From positions 124,979,605 through 125,043,604 of the forward strand of contig CP136064.1 in the NCBI GenBank assembly GCA_032622095.1: a stretch of 64,000 nucleotides of DNA, given 5' to 3'. Under the pieces are notes generated by a model. The model did not search any database, was not told the origin of the DNA, and saw nothing but the letters and a program-made list of their open reading frames with translations. This DNA is from Siphonodentalium dalli. Its lineage: Eukaryota; Mollusca; Scaphopoda; Gadilida; Siphonodentaliidae. Positions 48,286 through 61,329 of the stretch are shown here, piece after piece (position 1 is the stretch's first letter; every line of letters begins with the position of its first letter). The translations under genes were made by a program, and so were the position numbers.

Positions 48286-48737
48286 TTAAACTACACCATT
48301 AGATACCTCTTATCATGGAAATGACTATATACCAAGTATGTAGACATCGGCGACCATTACATTCTTATGAATGCTAGTGGCCCTCCCCTTCCCACCAGAC
48401 TCAAACGACACACAATCACACGATTAGATTCCGCGTAGCACGGAGAAGAATGTGTATCAATTTGGTGGAAATCGGCGCTAAAAATATTTTTATAAATTTT
48501 GGTGCCGCTCTTTTCCCCTCCCCAACCCTAACTCGAATGACGTCACTTTTGGCATATGTAAACCACACCATTAGACATCAGACTCATTGTACCATGGAGA
48601 TGAGTGTATATAAGTTTGGTGGAAAAGTGTCATCGATTGTTTGCCCCTCCCCTTTGTTCTGTCCCTGACAACAGCGGCGTCACTTTAGAAAAAAATTGAA
48701 ACCTGCGCCATTATCTTACTCGCACAAAGAGCCACCT

Positions 48738-50130
48738 AGATGGTCCCTCAATGTTTTATATATAACACATACAGTCATACATGCAATGCATCCAAAAATA
48801 TAGATACTGATCTAATCGCTCCTTCCAAATTACTTCTTGCACATAATTTGTAGGTTCAAATCAGCCATGGCCATAAAAAAACACATGATGGTTTGAAGCA
48901 TACAATTATACATATTAATGGTCGCATTTCTGGTATATCAGCCCATATTCCGTGATCAGTAAAGTTTCATTTGTACAAACCAATGAAATACTTTATACAT
49001 TTTGCCTTTGAAGGCTGTTGAAGGACTTATTTAAGTTTAAACGTCGACCCAGTTTCCCTGCATAAAAAGAACGTCACTTGTATCACATTCCTTGTAGTCA
49101 TGAGGATTACTCCAACGCTGTCCGATTACGTACACCATACACGTCAAGAGTGTGAATCAGTGCAAGTGTATATTGATTTTGGATGCCAGTGCGATATGAA
49201 CCACAGGTCCCCTGGTGCGACAACACCACAATGAGTATCCACCTTTATACCTTAATGTATTAAGGTGGATACTCATGGTGCATTGCCAACAAAGCGAGTA
49301 TCGTCAGATACTGGCAACCCCAATGCAAATGAATACAAACTTTTAGGCATGTGCAAAGTTGGAAATAGTATTGTTGTAAAAATAAAATGACAAGGGGCTC
49401 TGAAAACCAACTTGCAATGATTGTAGCGTAATTGGCTAAATAGTGGAAAGTACAGTATCAAGTCATAAAAAAACTCGATGAATTTATTATACTAGAATTA
49501 TCAAAGTTTTGTTCTCACATACATACACCATTGCACTTAATCTTACGATATAACAATGATCTAATTACGCAAAATAAAAGTGAATCTGATCGCGATGATA
49601 TGCAGACTGGTAAACAATTATCAGTACAAATCAAACGGTGCGAACCTGCAGCAACATATTAGCGCAATCTTTATAAGCAACTTGGAGTGTCTAACTACAT
49701 AACCCCTTATCTCATATATATAACGCACTCTCCCTCAGCAACATTCCGAAAAGTGCAACATCGAGACCAAGTCGATACCCAAATTAGGTGTCATTGGTTC
49801 GACCGATAATGTAAGAGTATTCACGAGATTTTTCACAACGCAAGAGTATGTTATAATAAGAGTCCCGGTTCGAAAAAAAAAACGCTCGGACATTCAAAAC
49901 GAAGTTGACTCTTGAAGACAGATGCTGGACAAAAAATGAAATGAATACGGTAAAATGAGCATTCATATTTTGCGATCGTCAGCCAAAGGTCCGAAGGTAT
50001 TTTGGAAGAAATTGGCCTCATTTGTGCATCAAGTCACACTGAAATAGATAGCAGATAAGCAGCCGCATATATTATGATCACTTTCGTGAACTGAACGATT
50101 ACATCTGACGATAACGAAAAATTCATAAAC
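48738..50130. other. Gene-free stretch with a short perfect hairpin
   Basis: At 49231-49276 ATGAGTATCCACCTT pairs perfectly with AAGGTGGATACTCAT across a 16-base loop. No gene or other repeat is supported. Confidence 0.45.
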
Positions 50131-50134
50131 AGCA

Positions 50135-50640
50135 TCCACAGGAAGGCTCAGCCGACGATGAACGGACAGGTTTGAATGACCCGATTACGTGTGAGGAAAT
50201 CATGGAAGCGATCGATCAACTCAAAACCAGCGCATCAGCCGGTATTGATATGGTCGCAAATGAGCGATCAAGGATGTCATGACACCATTTAATTGGATTA
50301 GAACGAAAGCAATTTGTGCTGTAATAAACAAACTAAGACATTTAACTTTGCCAAACAGATATGTAAATTTATTATTTTGAATCTATAGTAGAGCATTGTC
50401 TGATGTATGAGTGTGAAGTATGGGGGCATGCCAATTTAGGCAATACTGAGAAAGTGTCGAACCAATTTATGAAGTTTGTACTGTACTTAGAATGAGCACT
50501 CTTCAATACATATATAGTATATACGGCGAAAGTGGGAAAACGCGAGTGAGAATCAGGATGAAAATGCGGATAATATCATATTGAAGCAAAATATTGGAGA
50601 AAACTGTTTCCCCATTATCCTGCGAGAATTGAATGCGTCG
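50135..50640 (+). pseudogene. Internally deleted LINE fragment
   Basis: One frame reads LNDPITCEEIMEAIDQLKTS and then SAGIDMVANE, the segment just ahead of the reverse-transcriptase core. Only about 130 bases later it reads MYECEVWGHANLGNTEKVSN with later VRIRMKMRIISY, the post-catalytic C-terminal region. The RT core normally between these is missing, so a large internal deletion or template jump has occurred. Stops and frame changes abound. Confidence 0.75.
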
Positions 50641-50982
50641 ATAAGCTGGACTAAGTCAATACAAAATAGGGATATCCGTTGGTAAAAGTACATTTTGTTA
50701 CATGTTGTTCAGATAATATTTTCACACAGCAGGATGTTCTGACATATTTTTTAATCAGAAGCCAATTACTGGTTCCCCACACGCAATACTAAAATGAGAT
50801 CAGCACGTACACAATTGGCATTATGTAATGACAAAATCATCTAGAGCAGGATTAAAATAACTCCCGGAATTCAGAACTATTTAACCAAAATTCCATTCTG
50901 TGTCAACTTTCAAGGCACCGGTCTATAGTAATCACGATCTGCCCATTGTACTCGATACTGAAATGTGTGTACTAGCTCAATA

Positions 50983-51432
50983 GTTACAATACACCAAATG
51001 ATTTGCATGGGCCTCAGTGTTAACAAATCCCGCTGCCCTGTATTCGCAGGAAAGCTTTGACCCTGCACGAGTATCACAAATTGAAGAACGCCCTTTTAGA
51101 CACAAGAAAATGTGCTCAAAAGTACTTGTCAACGATCTCGATCTCGCTGCAGTTTGACAAACGTCACACTACCCTTAAAATTTAGGAAAAAATGACTTCG
51201 AAAAAAAACACCAACCCCTCCCATAAATTATTCGCCAATTTGACAGCCGTAACTGTTCACCATGTGGTTATATTTGATGTTTCTCGTCGGGAAACACGTT
51301 TGTGCATTTGTTCGTGCAATGTTCATCCATGTATCATTGACCATTCAGCTGCCAGGATTTTTGTTATTCTGATCCTAGCTTGGGGGTCCCAGGGGAAATC
51401 ACTCTACTAATTTGTATTTGGTGTATTATAAC
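50983..51432. mobile_element. Family Z TIR element, short copy
   Basis: About 450 bases from GTTACAATACACCAAATG to ATTTGGTGTATTATAAC, with CAAT at 50978-50981 and 51434-51437, consistent with a 4-bp duplication plus one base. It is inverted relative to 45720-46169 and matches it almost throughout. The 72-codon frame inside has no recognisable domain. Confidence 0.75.
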
Positions 51433-51439
51433 ACAATGG

Positions 51440-54256
51440 GACGACATTGTAATGTATTGTATACTGGTTCAAACGGAGATGAATATCACTTTGATATATA
51501 GAGCGCGTCGAATTCCAACAACTGGGAAAACGATATATTCCGGAATATTATTGGAAGTCCCATGCATGTGAAGGAGAAATTTCATAAACTTCTAAGAATC
51601 CAATACACTGTACGTACCGGTTCTAACAAAACTTTTCTTATTCATTAAATATGGATTCAAGAAACTAGAAGGTCATCCTTTATGGAGGCAATATTATGCG
51701 CCATATTGGAAGTAAAGTTATGGGACTCCAGTACCAGGGTTTCATTTTCGCTCATTTTCGAAACTACGTACAAATGTATGCTCACTTATAAATATATTGG
51801 ACGTTGTATAGTTCCGTTTTGTCATGTGGCATTTGTGAATAACTTGGACGATAAAGTGCTTGTGTTTGTGGCCGTGTGTTTTGAATTTGTCTTGTATGTC
51901 GGTCCAGTTGTCAATAATGGCCGATACAGAACAACCTGGAGCCCGTATTCGTCATCAAGGCCGGATTCGTCAGCTCCAGTTTAAACAGCCGAGTTTAATT
52001 AAACATGGTTTAATCCTACATTGATGGTCCACCCAAACCAGGTGTAAAGGGATGTTTGTGGCTTGCTGATTCGATGATATAAGCATGCAATCAAACTACC
52101 CAGTTACCAGGCGGAACACACGCAGGCCGGTAGAATGCTCGTTGTAATTATTTCGCTCGACGATATGGAGACAGTACTGTTAAACTGTGGATCTGGCTGG
52201 ACCAGGTTTATCCCTTTCATGACGGGAGCTACGCTGGTGCAGCATTAAAGAGTAGGTGACAGTATGTTCTCTTATATATGTGAATCTCCGACTTGGGAGC
52301 CTCGCATATAAAAGAGAATGCACTGGCTGACAAGGTCAATGTGCACTGGCTTACAAGGTCAAGGTAAATACTGCCTTGCCATTGTAGAAAAGGGTTTTCG
52401 CTAAATTTCTGGAAGCTCCAGTCATGGAACGGTTAAACCAGAGATGACGAATTGGTTATTGAGACCTGCGGTCTCGGGCCTAAACCACGGAATTATCTGT
52501 CAAACGGTGTTTTAACCCTAGAGGTTTAGTATACCAGGTTTAAACAGGAGTCAGACCTTTCAGAGCGCATGAAAAATCTAACTGGAATATGGAGTTGCTT
52601 ATGGGCTGGTATCCCAATTAGGATGTTGCTCTAGAACGTTAATGTGGCGTCCAATGTAATCATTGGTTGGCTAATTAATAATTGTGGGCGATTTTGATTT
52701 TAATGACATTCTGCAGAAAAATAAGAACACCCAAATGTGCTCCTATCTATGGAGGGAAATCGTTATATCCGGTAAGGTTGTGGGTAGATGATAACTAATT
52801 AACCCCGATGTCTCGGTTCCGCCTCCGTGTCCAAAAGTTAACCTGGGTATCAAATCCTAGTGTAACCACTATATTGCCAGATATAACTCATAATATTTAC
52901 TGGGGTTGTTATCGCCGTGTCATGGACACCATCATCGCAATGAGGGTTATAACCAAAGTATGCGTATAGGTTAAACTCTCGGTACAGGTCAGCCCGAGAA
53001 TTCACTTGCGCAAATAATATTCGGGAGTGAGTTTTAAGACTGATTTCATCATGATGAATGTAAATACCATCCACACAAAAAAGAAGCAAAAAAGACCGGA
53101 CTTGGTCGAAACGTGTGAAAAATAATAATTGGCCAGTAATTGTGTCCAATCTCGTTGATAATTGCTTTATAATATTCTAGAGATTCATATGCTACAGCTG
53201 TGGAAGACACGTCAGGATAAAACAAATAAATATTAAACGGAGCTGTCTTCATCCTGAATGTCAAATTGAACATACACAAACTAAGCGTGCCAGGGGGTTC
53301 ATGAACAACTCCAGGATACAAGGTTGAACTTGCTTATTTTATTTAAATTTGGGACCCACCACCCCATGAATGTAAGTGTTTTTCCTGTCCGATCTCGGAC
53401 ATCCACCCCTCCAACACAAGTTGTTTTCCAAGGGCAATTGGGGACCACCCCCAAAGTTTGATGAACAACTGTAAAAATACATCCGTAAGGCAGACAAATG
53501 GTTGAAATATTTTTAATAATCATCCGGATAAAATTCGAATCATGTAAGCTCAATAAAAAGCACAGAAATATCATAAAATCACAGCGAAGGGTATTATAAG
53601 CCCCTGTGGCAGAAATGGTAATCCCGGAATAAAAAGTTATCTTCACAAAGATGAATACCTGTTTTGTAATAATGCATGTTATGTTCAATTACTCAGCTTT
53701 TCATTATATCGGTATGTCCAATGAAATCCAAGGTCCCATGTACCCAATGATGAACATCATACCCTGACACAGGAAATATGTACATCTTTCAATATTCATA
53801 CAATTTAATTCACTAAACAAATTAAATGAGCTGACATTGGCATCGCAGGGATAATTGAAGGTCGAAAACACCAATGAAAACCTGTGAGAACTGATCCAAT
53901 TGGTTTGTTTTTCAGTTCAATGTTTTCCTCGTAAAAAGCGGGACCCACACCATGAGATTGTGTTATAAAACAACAGATATTTGGTAGATATTGAAACTAC
54001 GAGCCCTTTTCTTGATTGATGCTCTGTTTTGGTCCAGTTATAAGCCTGGACATTTAAAATAATTATAGTAATCATAATTGATCTTTAAACACGCCGTGAA
54101 AAAAAAGAAGAACCAACTGATTCAATCTCAACTTCTGATCTATATAAACGATTACGCGTGTTGTACATGGGTTATTTTCATAAAAAATAACGTTTCTCAT
54201 GGTATTTTTGGGATATGGGGGTAACTTTCGCGCGCATGGTGGTTTATTAGCATCAA
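51440..54256. other. Mostly gene-free, one family A-like hairpin
   Basis: At 52266-52320 TTCTCTTATATATGTGA and TCGCATATAAAAGAGAA form a hairpin resembling the palindrome of the family A MITE. It is followed by two direct copies of GCACTGGCT-ACAAGGTCAA (52319-52366). Open frames at 51682-51984, 53149-52850, 53688-53299 and 54332-54072 show no recognisable domain. Confidence 0.4.
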
Positions 54257-55129
54257 TAGTGCAGCGGCCAAATCGAAAAAGAGCTCTAGTTTTCGAGATA
54301 CCCCTACCCACGGTAGAACAAGTTAAAACCAACTTTTTTTAAAGGAGAAATATATACTGTTGACGAAAATGATAGTGAAAAATAATGGAATTGGTGGTGG
54401 CTATAGTCAAATCGACGATGAGCAATACCCACCAGTGACTTTTTCCAGAAATTAACGATTTTGGTCAAGCGAGCCCTGTTGGGGTTAAAATTATTATATC
54501 ATACCATACCTCTACCTGATATGAAAAAAGTGTTGGTTAATTTAGATTTTCCTGCCATTTGGAGCCGTAACTTTTATTTTTTATGAAAAATCGCACTTTT
54601 TTCACAAAAATATTATTTTTCAAACATTATCATTAAAATGGATATTGCTATAATGCCGAAATATTTAAGAAAGAAGTTAACATAAATTTATAACGATTTG
54701 CGAAAAAATGGATTTTAGCTACCCAAACACGTTTTTGGTCGAAAAATTACATGTTTTTGTTCATAACTTTACCAAATTTCCCAATTGATCATATTGGGAC
54801 CCAACATAATTCGTTTGCTGAAAATTGAGCCCGGGGACATTGCTTAAGTGACTAAAGACGTGTTCGGGCTTCCAGACCCCAAATTACAACAACAACAACC
54901 CAATTTATTTAGTTTTAGCCCGCCACTGGCGGCAATCGTCAGAAACATGACAATTATTTATTTTTTTAATTAATATTTTTAATTTAATTTTGTGTTTTTC
55001 AATGAGTTAATTGTGCCTTTTTAATTTTTTAATTTAATTTTTTGTTTTTCAATTTGACCCGATTTGACCTTGAATTGATCATTTTCAAGGTCAAGGTCAG
55101 GTCGGGGTCACACATTAACCCGTCCATGA

Positions 55130-55620
55130 CACTTCCCGTAGGTAGCAAGTTTGAGCTCAATCGGTTCGAGTCTATAAAGGACACACACATATATATCATT
55201 TGTGGGTACCCGTTTCAAAGTGAAGATCACCTCGGGCGGAAAAACTGACCCGATGAAATTCATAAGAAGACCTAAGTACGTAAGTATCACACAACACGCT
55301 CATTCACAAAACACGCTCAGTCTGGATACAGTCACGCTGACGTCCGGACCCAGACGTAAGAATCACACTACACGCATACGCTCTTTATCAACGACACTAC
55401 GGATACGAACGCTCTTTAACAGTTTAACTATAAACGAGATTAAACCCACAGTGCCAACTTGTGTGACTGGGTGAGGAGAATGGGTGCTGGGAGCTTCTCC
55501 AAAACGCCGCGACGACCATTCCCGTGGTTTTTTTCACCCTCAGATAGGAAGTTTGGTCTCGATCGGTGCAGCCGTTTTCGATTCTATAAAGTATATATAT
55601 ATAGACACATATATATTTAT
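55130..55620 (+). repeat. Direct duplication ending in TA-rich tails
   Basis: AGCAAGTTTGAGCTCAATCGG...TCTATAAAGGACACACAC (about 55141-55190) recurs as AGGAAGTTTGGTCTCGATCGG...TCTATAAAGTATATATATAT (about 55546-55600). Both end in TA/CA-rich runs, which resembles the tail of a retroelement; no family assigned. Confidence 0.5.
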
Positions 55621-55666
55621 ATACGGAAGTCTCAAAATATATAGTAGATTACATACAGTAATGTTA

Positions 55667-55965
55667 CTGCAATTGTCACATATCACAAGTACTCCATTCT
55701 CGCTTAAGATTGAAATGCAGTAGTTTGAACTATGATTTATTGAGTAATAACATTAAAACGTCCCCTCTCTGTCATTATGGAAAAATTGAAACAGCACATT
55801 ACTTATTGGAATGTCCCGAATACAGTGGTCCTAGGACTGAACTTCTATGTCATTTTATCAGAAATACTCTTTTGTGTGGAACACAGCAACTCGGTCATCG
55901 CGAAAATATTAAAATAGTTGACGGGGTTCAAATATTTATCTCGAAAACAAAGCGATTTCCATAAC
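55667..55965 (+). pseudogene. LINE C-terminal fragment
   Basis: The frame 55710-55964 reads MKCSSLNYDLLSNN, then PLCHYGKIETAHYLLECPEY and RTELLCHFIRN. This is the C-terminal zinc-knuckle region of non-LTR retrotransposons; a tyrosine replaces the second expected cysteine (CHYG). It lies inside the 54257-60203 element, just before the satellite. Confidence 0.75.
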
Positions 55966-56189
55966 GCTGTCATTTGTGGAAACTTCGCGAAATTTACCCC
56001 CACCACATCACCTGTAATCTCACGGCGACAGACGTATCAATGATGCAAACAACATTATCTGTGTATCATTGCGTCCAATCATATCATTATATCCAATCAG
56101 CTCCAACTGGATTACATCCTAACTTTCCCCATACAGTCTCTCTCCCATATAAATTGTTTACCTCCTGACAGAACTACCATATGTCCACA

Positions 56190-58890
56190 GACTCAGTTAA
56201 AACGGGGAGCATGTCCCTCGAGTTCGTGGTGTTAAAATTGCATATTTTTTTTTATTTTCCAGCCGCTTTTCGTAAATGTCACATGCTGTCGGAAACCAAT
56301 ACAGCCTTATATGTCGCATAGTGTCGGTCACAATATATGTTGATATTGAAAGCATAATCCCTTCAGTGCATGATGTGTTCAAGACTTTAAATAGGATAGG
56401 GGTACATAAACCAGCGAACTTTTCCAGCCGCTTGTTGTGAAGTGCCACATGGTGCAGACTTTCGGGAACCAACAAATGTTTATATCCTGATAAAAACTAA
56501 CCTTTGGTCAAGCCCTCAGTTAATATTGAGGTCATATCATTTCACCATGTGGTCTCTTCCAAGACTTCAAATAAAGTACGGGGTCCTAAAAAAATTGCCT
56601 TTCTTATTTTCCAACCACTTTTCGTTAAGTGCTCATGCTTTCTGAAACCAATCCATCTATATACATTGTGTACGTCCTTGTACAAATAACTCTCCATTTG
56701 CCATACACTCAGTCAATGAGGACATCGTTCCAGTTCGTGGTGTGTTCTAGTCTTCAAATTGGGAAGGAGGTAATAAAAACATTGAACAATCGCATTATTT
56801 ATTTTCCATTCGCTTTTTGTAAAGTGTCCCTGACTGTCGGGTACCAACCCATCTATAACAGTTGTGTATTTATTGATAGACTATTTGTCCAGATCGTCGT
56901 TTGACCTTGAGAGCACATCCATTCAGTTCGTGGTATGTTCAATGGTTTACATGGGGTAGGGGGTCCCTTTGTCGTTTGCCATCTGCTTTGTGTAAGGTGC
57001 CACGATGTTCTCGCGAACGGTTAGTTCGCAGAGCATTGGATCTTTTCTGACATAACAGCCATTCGGTCACAATCTCGGGTGATATTGATTGCAAATGCCT
57101 TGAAATAGTGGTTTGTTTAAGACTTCAAATGGGGAATGTAGTCCCCCGAGACAGTGAAAAATAGCCCTTTTCGTTTGCCGGCCGCTTGTTGTAAAGCGCC
57201 ATAGGTTTTCCGGAACCATCTCATCCATAACCGATTCATATTTCCAGATAATATTACCATTTGTCAACACCCTCTGTTAACATTGAGAGCATATCATTTG
57301 TTTAAGACTTCAAGTGGGATAGTGGGGTCCTCAAAACATAGAAAATTCGCCTTTCGTGTTTGCCAGCCGCTTTTTGTAAAGTGCTCCAGGATTTCGGGGG
57401 AACCAAATCACCCATTTAAATTAATAATTCCATGATAGCAATACCTTTAGATCACACACTCAGTTAGGTATGAGAGAATATAACTTCAGTTCATGCCATG
57501 ATCAAGATATTAAATGGGTTAATGGGGTCCCCCAAAACAGTGAGTATTCACCAACCGCTTTTTGTAAAGTGACCCAGACATTCAAGACCCTGATATACTA
57601 TACTCTTGATATAGCGTCCATTTTTCTACACACTCAGTTAATATTGTGAGCATATCCTTTCGGTTTATTGTGTGTTTAAGACTTAGGGGTAGTGTGGCCT
57701 CAAAACAATTCACATTTCGTATTTTGCCAGCCGCCTTTTGTAAAGTGCTCCAGGATTTCGGGAACCAAACAACCCATACCAATTGTATATAATTGATGAA
57801 AACACTACATTTCGTTCACACACTCAGTTAATATTGAAAGCATATAGAGTCGGTTCAGTGTGTGCTAAGAGTTTAAAAGGGTTACGGGTACCCAAAAACA
57901 GTGAGAATTCGCCTTTTTCTTTGCTAGCCAATTTTGTAAAGTGTCCCAGATATTCGGAAAACAACCCACCCACTGAATTCATGAATTACCTACCATTTGT
58001 CCACACCTCAGTTAATATTGAGAGCTTATCCACCCATTGGCGTGTTTAAGACTTTAAATGTGGTAGGGTGCTAAAAAAAAAATCAACTTTGGTATTTTCC
58101 AGTCGCCTTTTGTAAAGTACCCTAGGATTTTGGGAACCAAAGTAACCATATAAATTGTATATTCCCTGATAGCACTACCTTTCGTTCACAGTACCTTTTG
58201 TTAATACTAAAAGCATATATATTCGGCGCATGGTTTGTTCAAGAGTTTAAATGGTCTTATAAAGGGGTCCCACAAAACAAAAAAATATTCGGCTTTGGCG
58301 TTTTCCATCCGATTTTTTAAAAGTGCTAAAGACTTTCGGGAACCAACCAACCCATCCATCAACTGTATGTATGTCCCGATATCACTATCCTTTGCCCACA
58401 TCCTCAGTCAATATTTACAGCAATAATTTCAGTTCGTGGTTAGTTCAACTTTAACACTTCATTGTGTAGGGGGGGGGGGGTCCTCAAAACATAGCACATT
58501 CGTCTTTCTTAATTATCAGCCACTGTGTGTAAAGCACAGGCACAAGCCACCCAAACAAATTATGTAATATCTGATAGTATTACATTCAGGTCACACTCTC
58601 TGTTAATATAGAGAGCATATAACTTCAGTTCGTATTGTGTTCAAGTCTTTAAATCGGGTAGAGTGTTCTCGAAAAAATAGAAGATTCGCCCTTCAGATTT
58701 GCCACGCATCCTCGTTTTGTAAAGTGCCACACTATTTCGGGAACAAACCCATCCATAAACATTGCGTATTTCCTTATTTAACTGTCCTTCGTACAGCTAC
58801 ATGATTCTTAATATTGAGATCATATTCTTTCAGTTCGTGGTGTGTTCAAGGCTTCTAATAGGGCAGGGGAGCCTCAAAACATAGAAAATA
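56190..58890 (+). repeat. Diverged satellite array, unit about 190 bp, about 14 units
   Basis: Each unit contains, in order, CTCAGTTAATATTGAGAGCAT, TTCGTGGTGTGTTCAAGAC, a GGGGTCC-C-AAAACA block, TTTTCCAGCCGC, TTTTGTAAAGTGC and TTCGGGAACCAACCCATCC. Starts of the first block lie near 56516, 56709, 56900, 57072, 57275, 57455, 57635, 57825, 58008, 58200, 58403, 58603 and 58808, giving spacings of about 170-205 bases. Units are well diverged, so the array is old. Open frames in it are chance. Confidence 0.85.
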
Positions 58891-59087
58891 TTTGAACTAA
58901 CGCTTCGACCTTGGTCAGACTAGTTTATGAGATATAAAATACAATATCCATTGTTTCTATATTTTGGTCGATTTAGAGGGACTCTAACAATCACTATGGC
59001 AGTATGGCAGCAACAATGATTTTGTTCTGTATATGTTATTCTATATCGTGTGTCGTTTAGAACAAATACTTTAGTTCCTCAAAGTCG

Positions 59088-59770
59088 CTAAAAATTAATA
59101 TAAAATTACATGTTATAAATAAAATGGTTTGTTGTTGTTGTTGCAACTGGTGGTTTGGAAGCCTGATGACATCTATAACCACGCTCGCGGTGTCTATGGA
59201 TCAGGTTTTCATCACACGAATCATGATTAGATGCCCATTAGAATCATTTAGAAAAGTATTTGTCGTTATCATAAATATGTATTTTTTTCTACCAAATAGC
59301 GTCCGGGGGAGCGGTACCTAAATCAAATATCTGGCAAACCGTTCACAATTTCTGTCATTCTTTCTACTTGTGATGTCCAGATAACTACTGAGCCATGTGA
59401 ATTATAAAGTTGGTCACGTGTTGTTTATAATAAAGGTTTTAGTACTTAACATCGATATTAATGCATGCAAAATTACCTGTTATCAATAAAATAATTGTTG
59501 TTGTTGTAAATGAGAGTCTGGAAGCCTGAACACATCTGTAATCAATTAAACGGTATCTCTGGACAAAACTTTCAGTACAAGATTCATATTGGGTTCCATT
59601 AAGATCAATTAGAAAATGTTTGTAAAGTCGTTATCAAAAATATGTATTTTTTCGACCAAAAACGTGTTTGGGGGAGGGGTAGCTAAAATCCAGTACCTCG
59701 CAAACCGTTCAAAATTTCTGTTAACTTCTTTCTTCATATGCTTATCAGATAACTACTACACCATATGGAA
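59088..59770 (+). repeat. Tandem duplication, unit about 375 bp
   Basis: AAATTACATGTTAT-AATAAAAT, GTTGTTGTTGT, GGAAGCCTGA-ACATCT, TATGTATTTTTT-ACCAAA, GCAAACCGTTCA-AATTTCTGT and CAGATAACTACT recur about 375 bases apart. The second copy is the one that pairs with the left arm at 54257-54900. Confidence 0.7.
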
Positions 59771-60203
59771 TAAATATTTCGGCACTATTGCTATATCCGT
59801 TTGAATGATAATGTTTGAAAAATATTATTTTTGTGAAAACGAGCGATGTTTCAGCAAAAAATAATTGTTTCGGCTCCAAATGGCAGGAAAATCTGAATGA
59901 ACTAACACTTTTTGCATATCAGGTATAGATATGGTATGATGTAGTAATTTTAACACCAACAATGTGGGCAAATAAGTTAGGACATAGCCGCAGGACTCGC
60001 TTTACCAAAATCGTTAATTTCTGAAAAAAGTCACCGGTGGGCATCGTTCATCGTTGATTTGACAATAGCCAGCACCAATTCTGTTATTTTTCACTATCAT
60101 TTTCGTCAACAGTATATATTTCTCCTTCATAAAAAGTTGGTTTTAACTTGTTCTACTGTGGGTAGAGGTACCCGACCAGTTTTGGAGTTTGGTCGCTGCA
60201 CTA

Positions 60204-60922
60204 CAATGTTTGATTATTAATATTGTTGTTGTTTTACCTACCAGAACCTGTTATATCATATTAGCATAAATATTTGAGTTACTTAGCCTGTGTTGTTCTT
60301 TGATAATGTTTAAATCAAAGTGGCTCCAAAAGATATGGGTTGAAAAAAATGTGGCTCAAGTAAATGAAAAGTGGCTCCAAAAAAATCGCAAGTGGCTAAG
60401 GTGGTGGCTCAAGAAAATTTTGGGCCAGTGTGAACACTGGTCTTCGCTAAGAAACGTCCGCTTAGTGCTTACTATCGCCCACTCTGCGATTGCTATTTGC
60501 AGCCATGTTTCAGCTAAGCTACAATCCGTCAAATGTTTCGATACAGTACCCCTGAGCAAGTCCATTTTTAGCGCAGATATGAGAACCACCTTTGATATAA
60601 GTCAACACATATCACATGTCATTGGAAGACGTTTGTCTATAGAATACAGACTACTTGGATAAGACATTGATTTGAACGAGTTTTGTGGGAAAAACTTTTG
60701 AGAATCACGTTTCCTATGTACATTTCACCATTATAATGGTTGTACGATTGTTACACGCTGTTCTATGCGCTGTCACTTAACTGGATCATATTCCCAAATA
60801 CTACAAGCCCAAAAGATCCCTTAATTGACGCAACAAAACAGTAATTTACCAATGATTGTTTAGATGTGCCTATACTGAATGCGGCTTGTCTCCGACCACA
60901 GGAGCTTGGAATTTGGTCAAAA
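60204..60922 (+). other. Gene-free stretch with one unassigned frame
   Basis: A 120-codon frame at 60300-60662 starts in a short GTGGCTCCAAAA-type repeat and shows no recognisable domain (for example LTIAHSAIAICSHVSAKLQS). I do not call it a gene. Confidence 0.3.
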
Positions 60923-61329
60923 CCCCTCTTTTATTGGCGGAACCACCACCCGGGACCAAAGGTCACGGAAGGAACGAAACAGAAAATTGTTGCCACCTAT
61001 TTTGAACTCAACTGTATTCCTACAAAAAATATATTTTCACTAAAAACTTTTGGTACCTCTTACACCTTAGATGCCAATCTACAACATTCCATAGGTATAT
61101 TTTTCCAGTTCTTCGAAAACCTCACTTTATTTCGGTAAAGTATTGTAAATTCACCAACGAACACAAATCTGCGACACCTACATCACCCGTTCTAGAATCT
61201 GATTAGCGGAACTGGTACCGAAATATGCGGAAACTTTAAAACTATGATCCGGAGACGGATAGCATGAAAGTACCGTTTATAATTTCGAACAAAGCTGCTG
61301 ATTACATGTTTATTACATGACCGTACCGA

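Larger units (their letters stand above)
44645..48737 (-). repeat. Right arm of the ~10.4-kb inverted repeat
   Basis: Reverse complement of the left arm, split by the family Z element at 44807-46169. It lacks the young Helitron and the 404-bp segment, and so preserves the older state at both sites. It also keeps about 190 bases (about 47925-48135) that are missing from the left arm. The outer boundary, near 48737, is followed by non-matching sequence that continues the Helitron-like 5' region. Confidence 0.85.
54257..60203. mobile_element. ~5.9-kb inverted-repeat element enclosing satellite and LINE relic
   Basis: The left arm (54257-54900) reappears inverted at 59497-60203: TAGTGCAGC/GCTGCACTA at the outer edge, GGTAGAACAAGTTAAAACCA, TATATACTGTTGACGAAAAT, TTTTCCTGCCATTTGGAGCC and AAACACGTTTTTGGTCGAAAA. 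The match continues to ACAACAACAAC at the inner edge. Arms are clearly diverged, with many gaps. The ends look like long terminal repeats of a large non-autonomous transposon or a foldback element; no convincing target duplication was found. Confidence 0.65.

Noticed and set aside
60300..60662. 120-codon open frame as a gene
   Set aside because: It opens in a short repeated GTGGCTC motif, has no recognisable domain and overlaps a comparable frame on the other strand.
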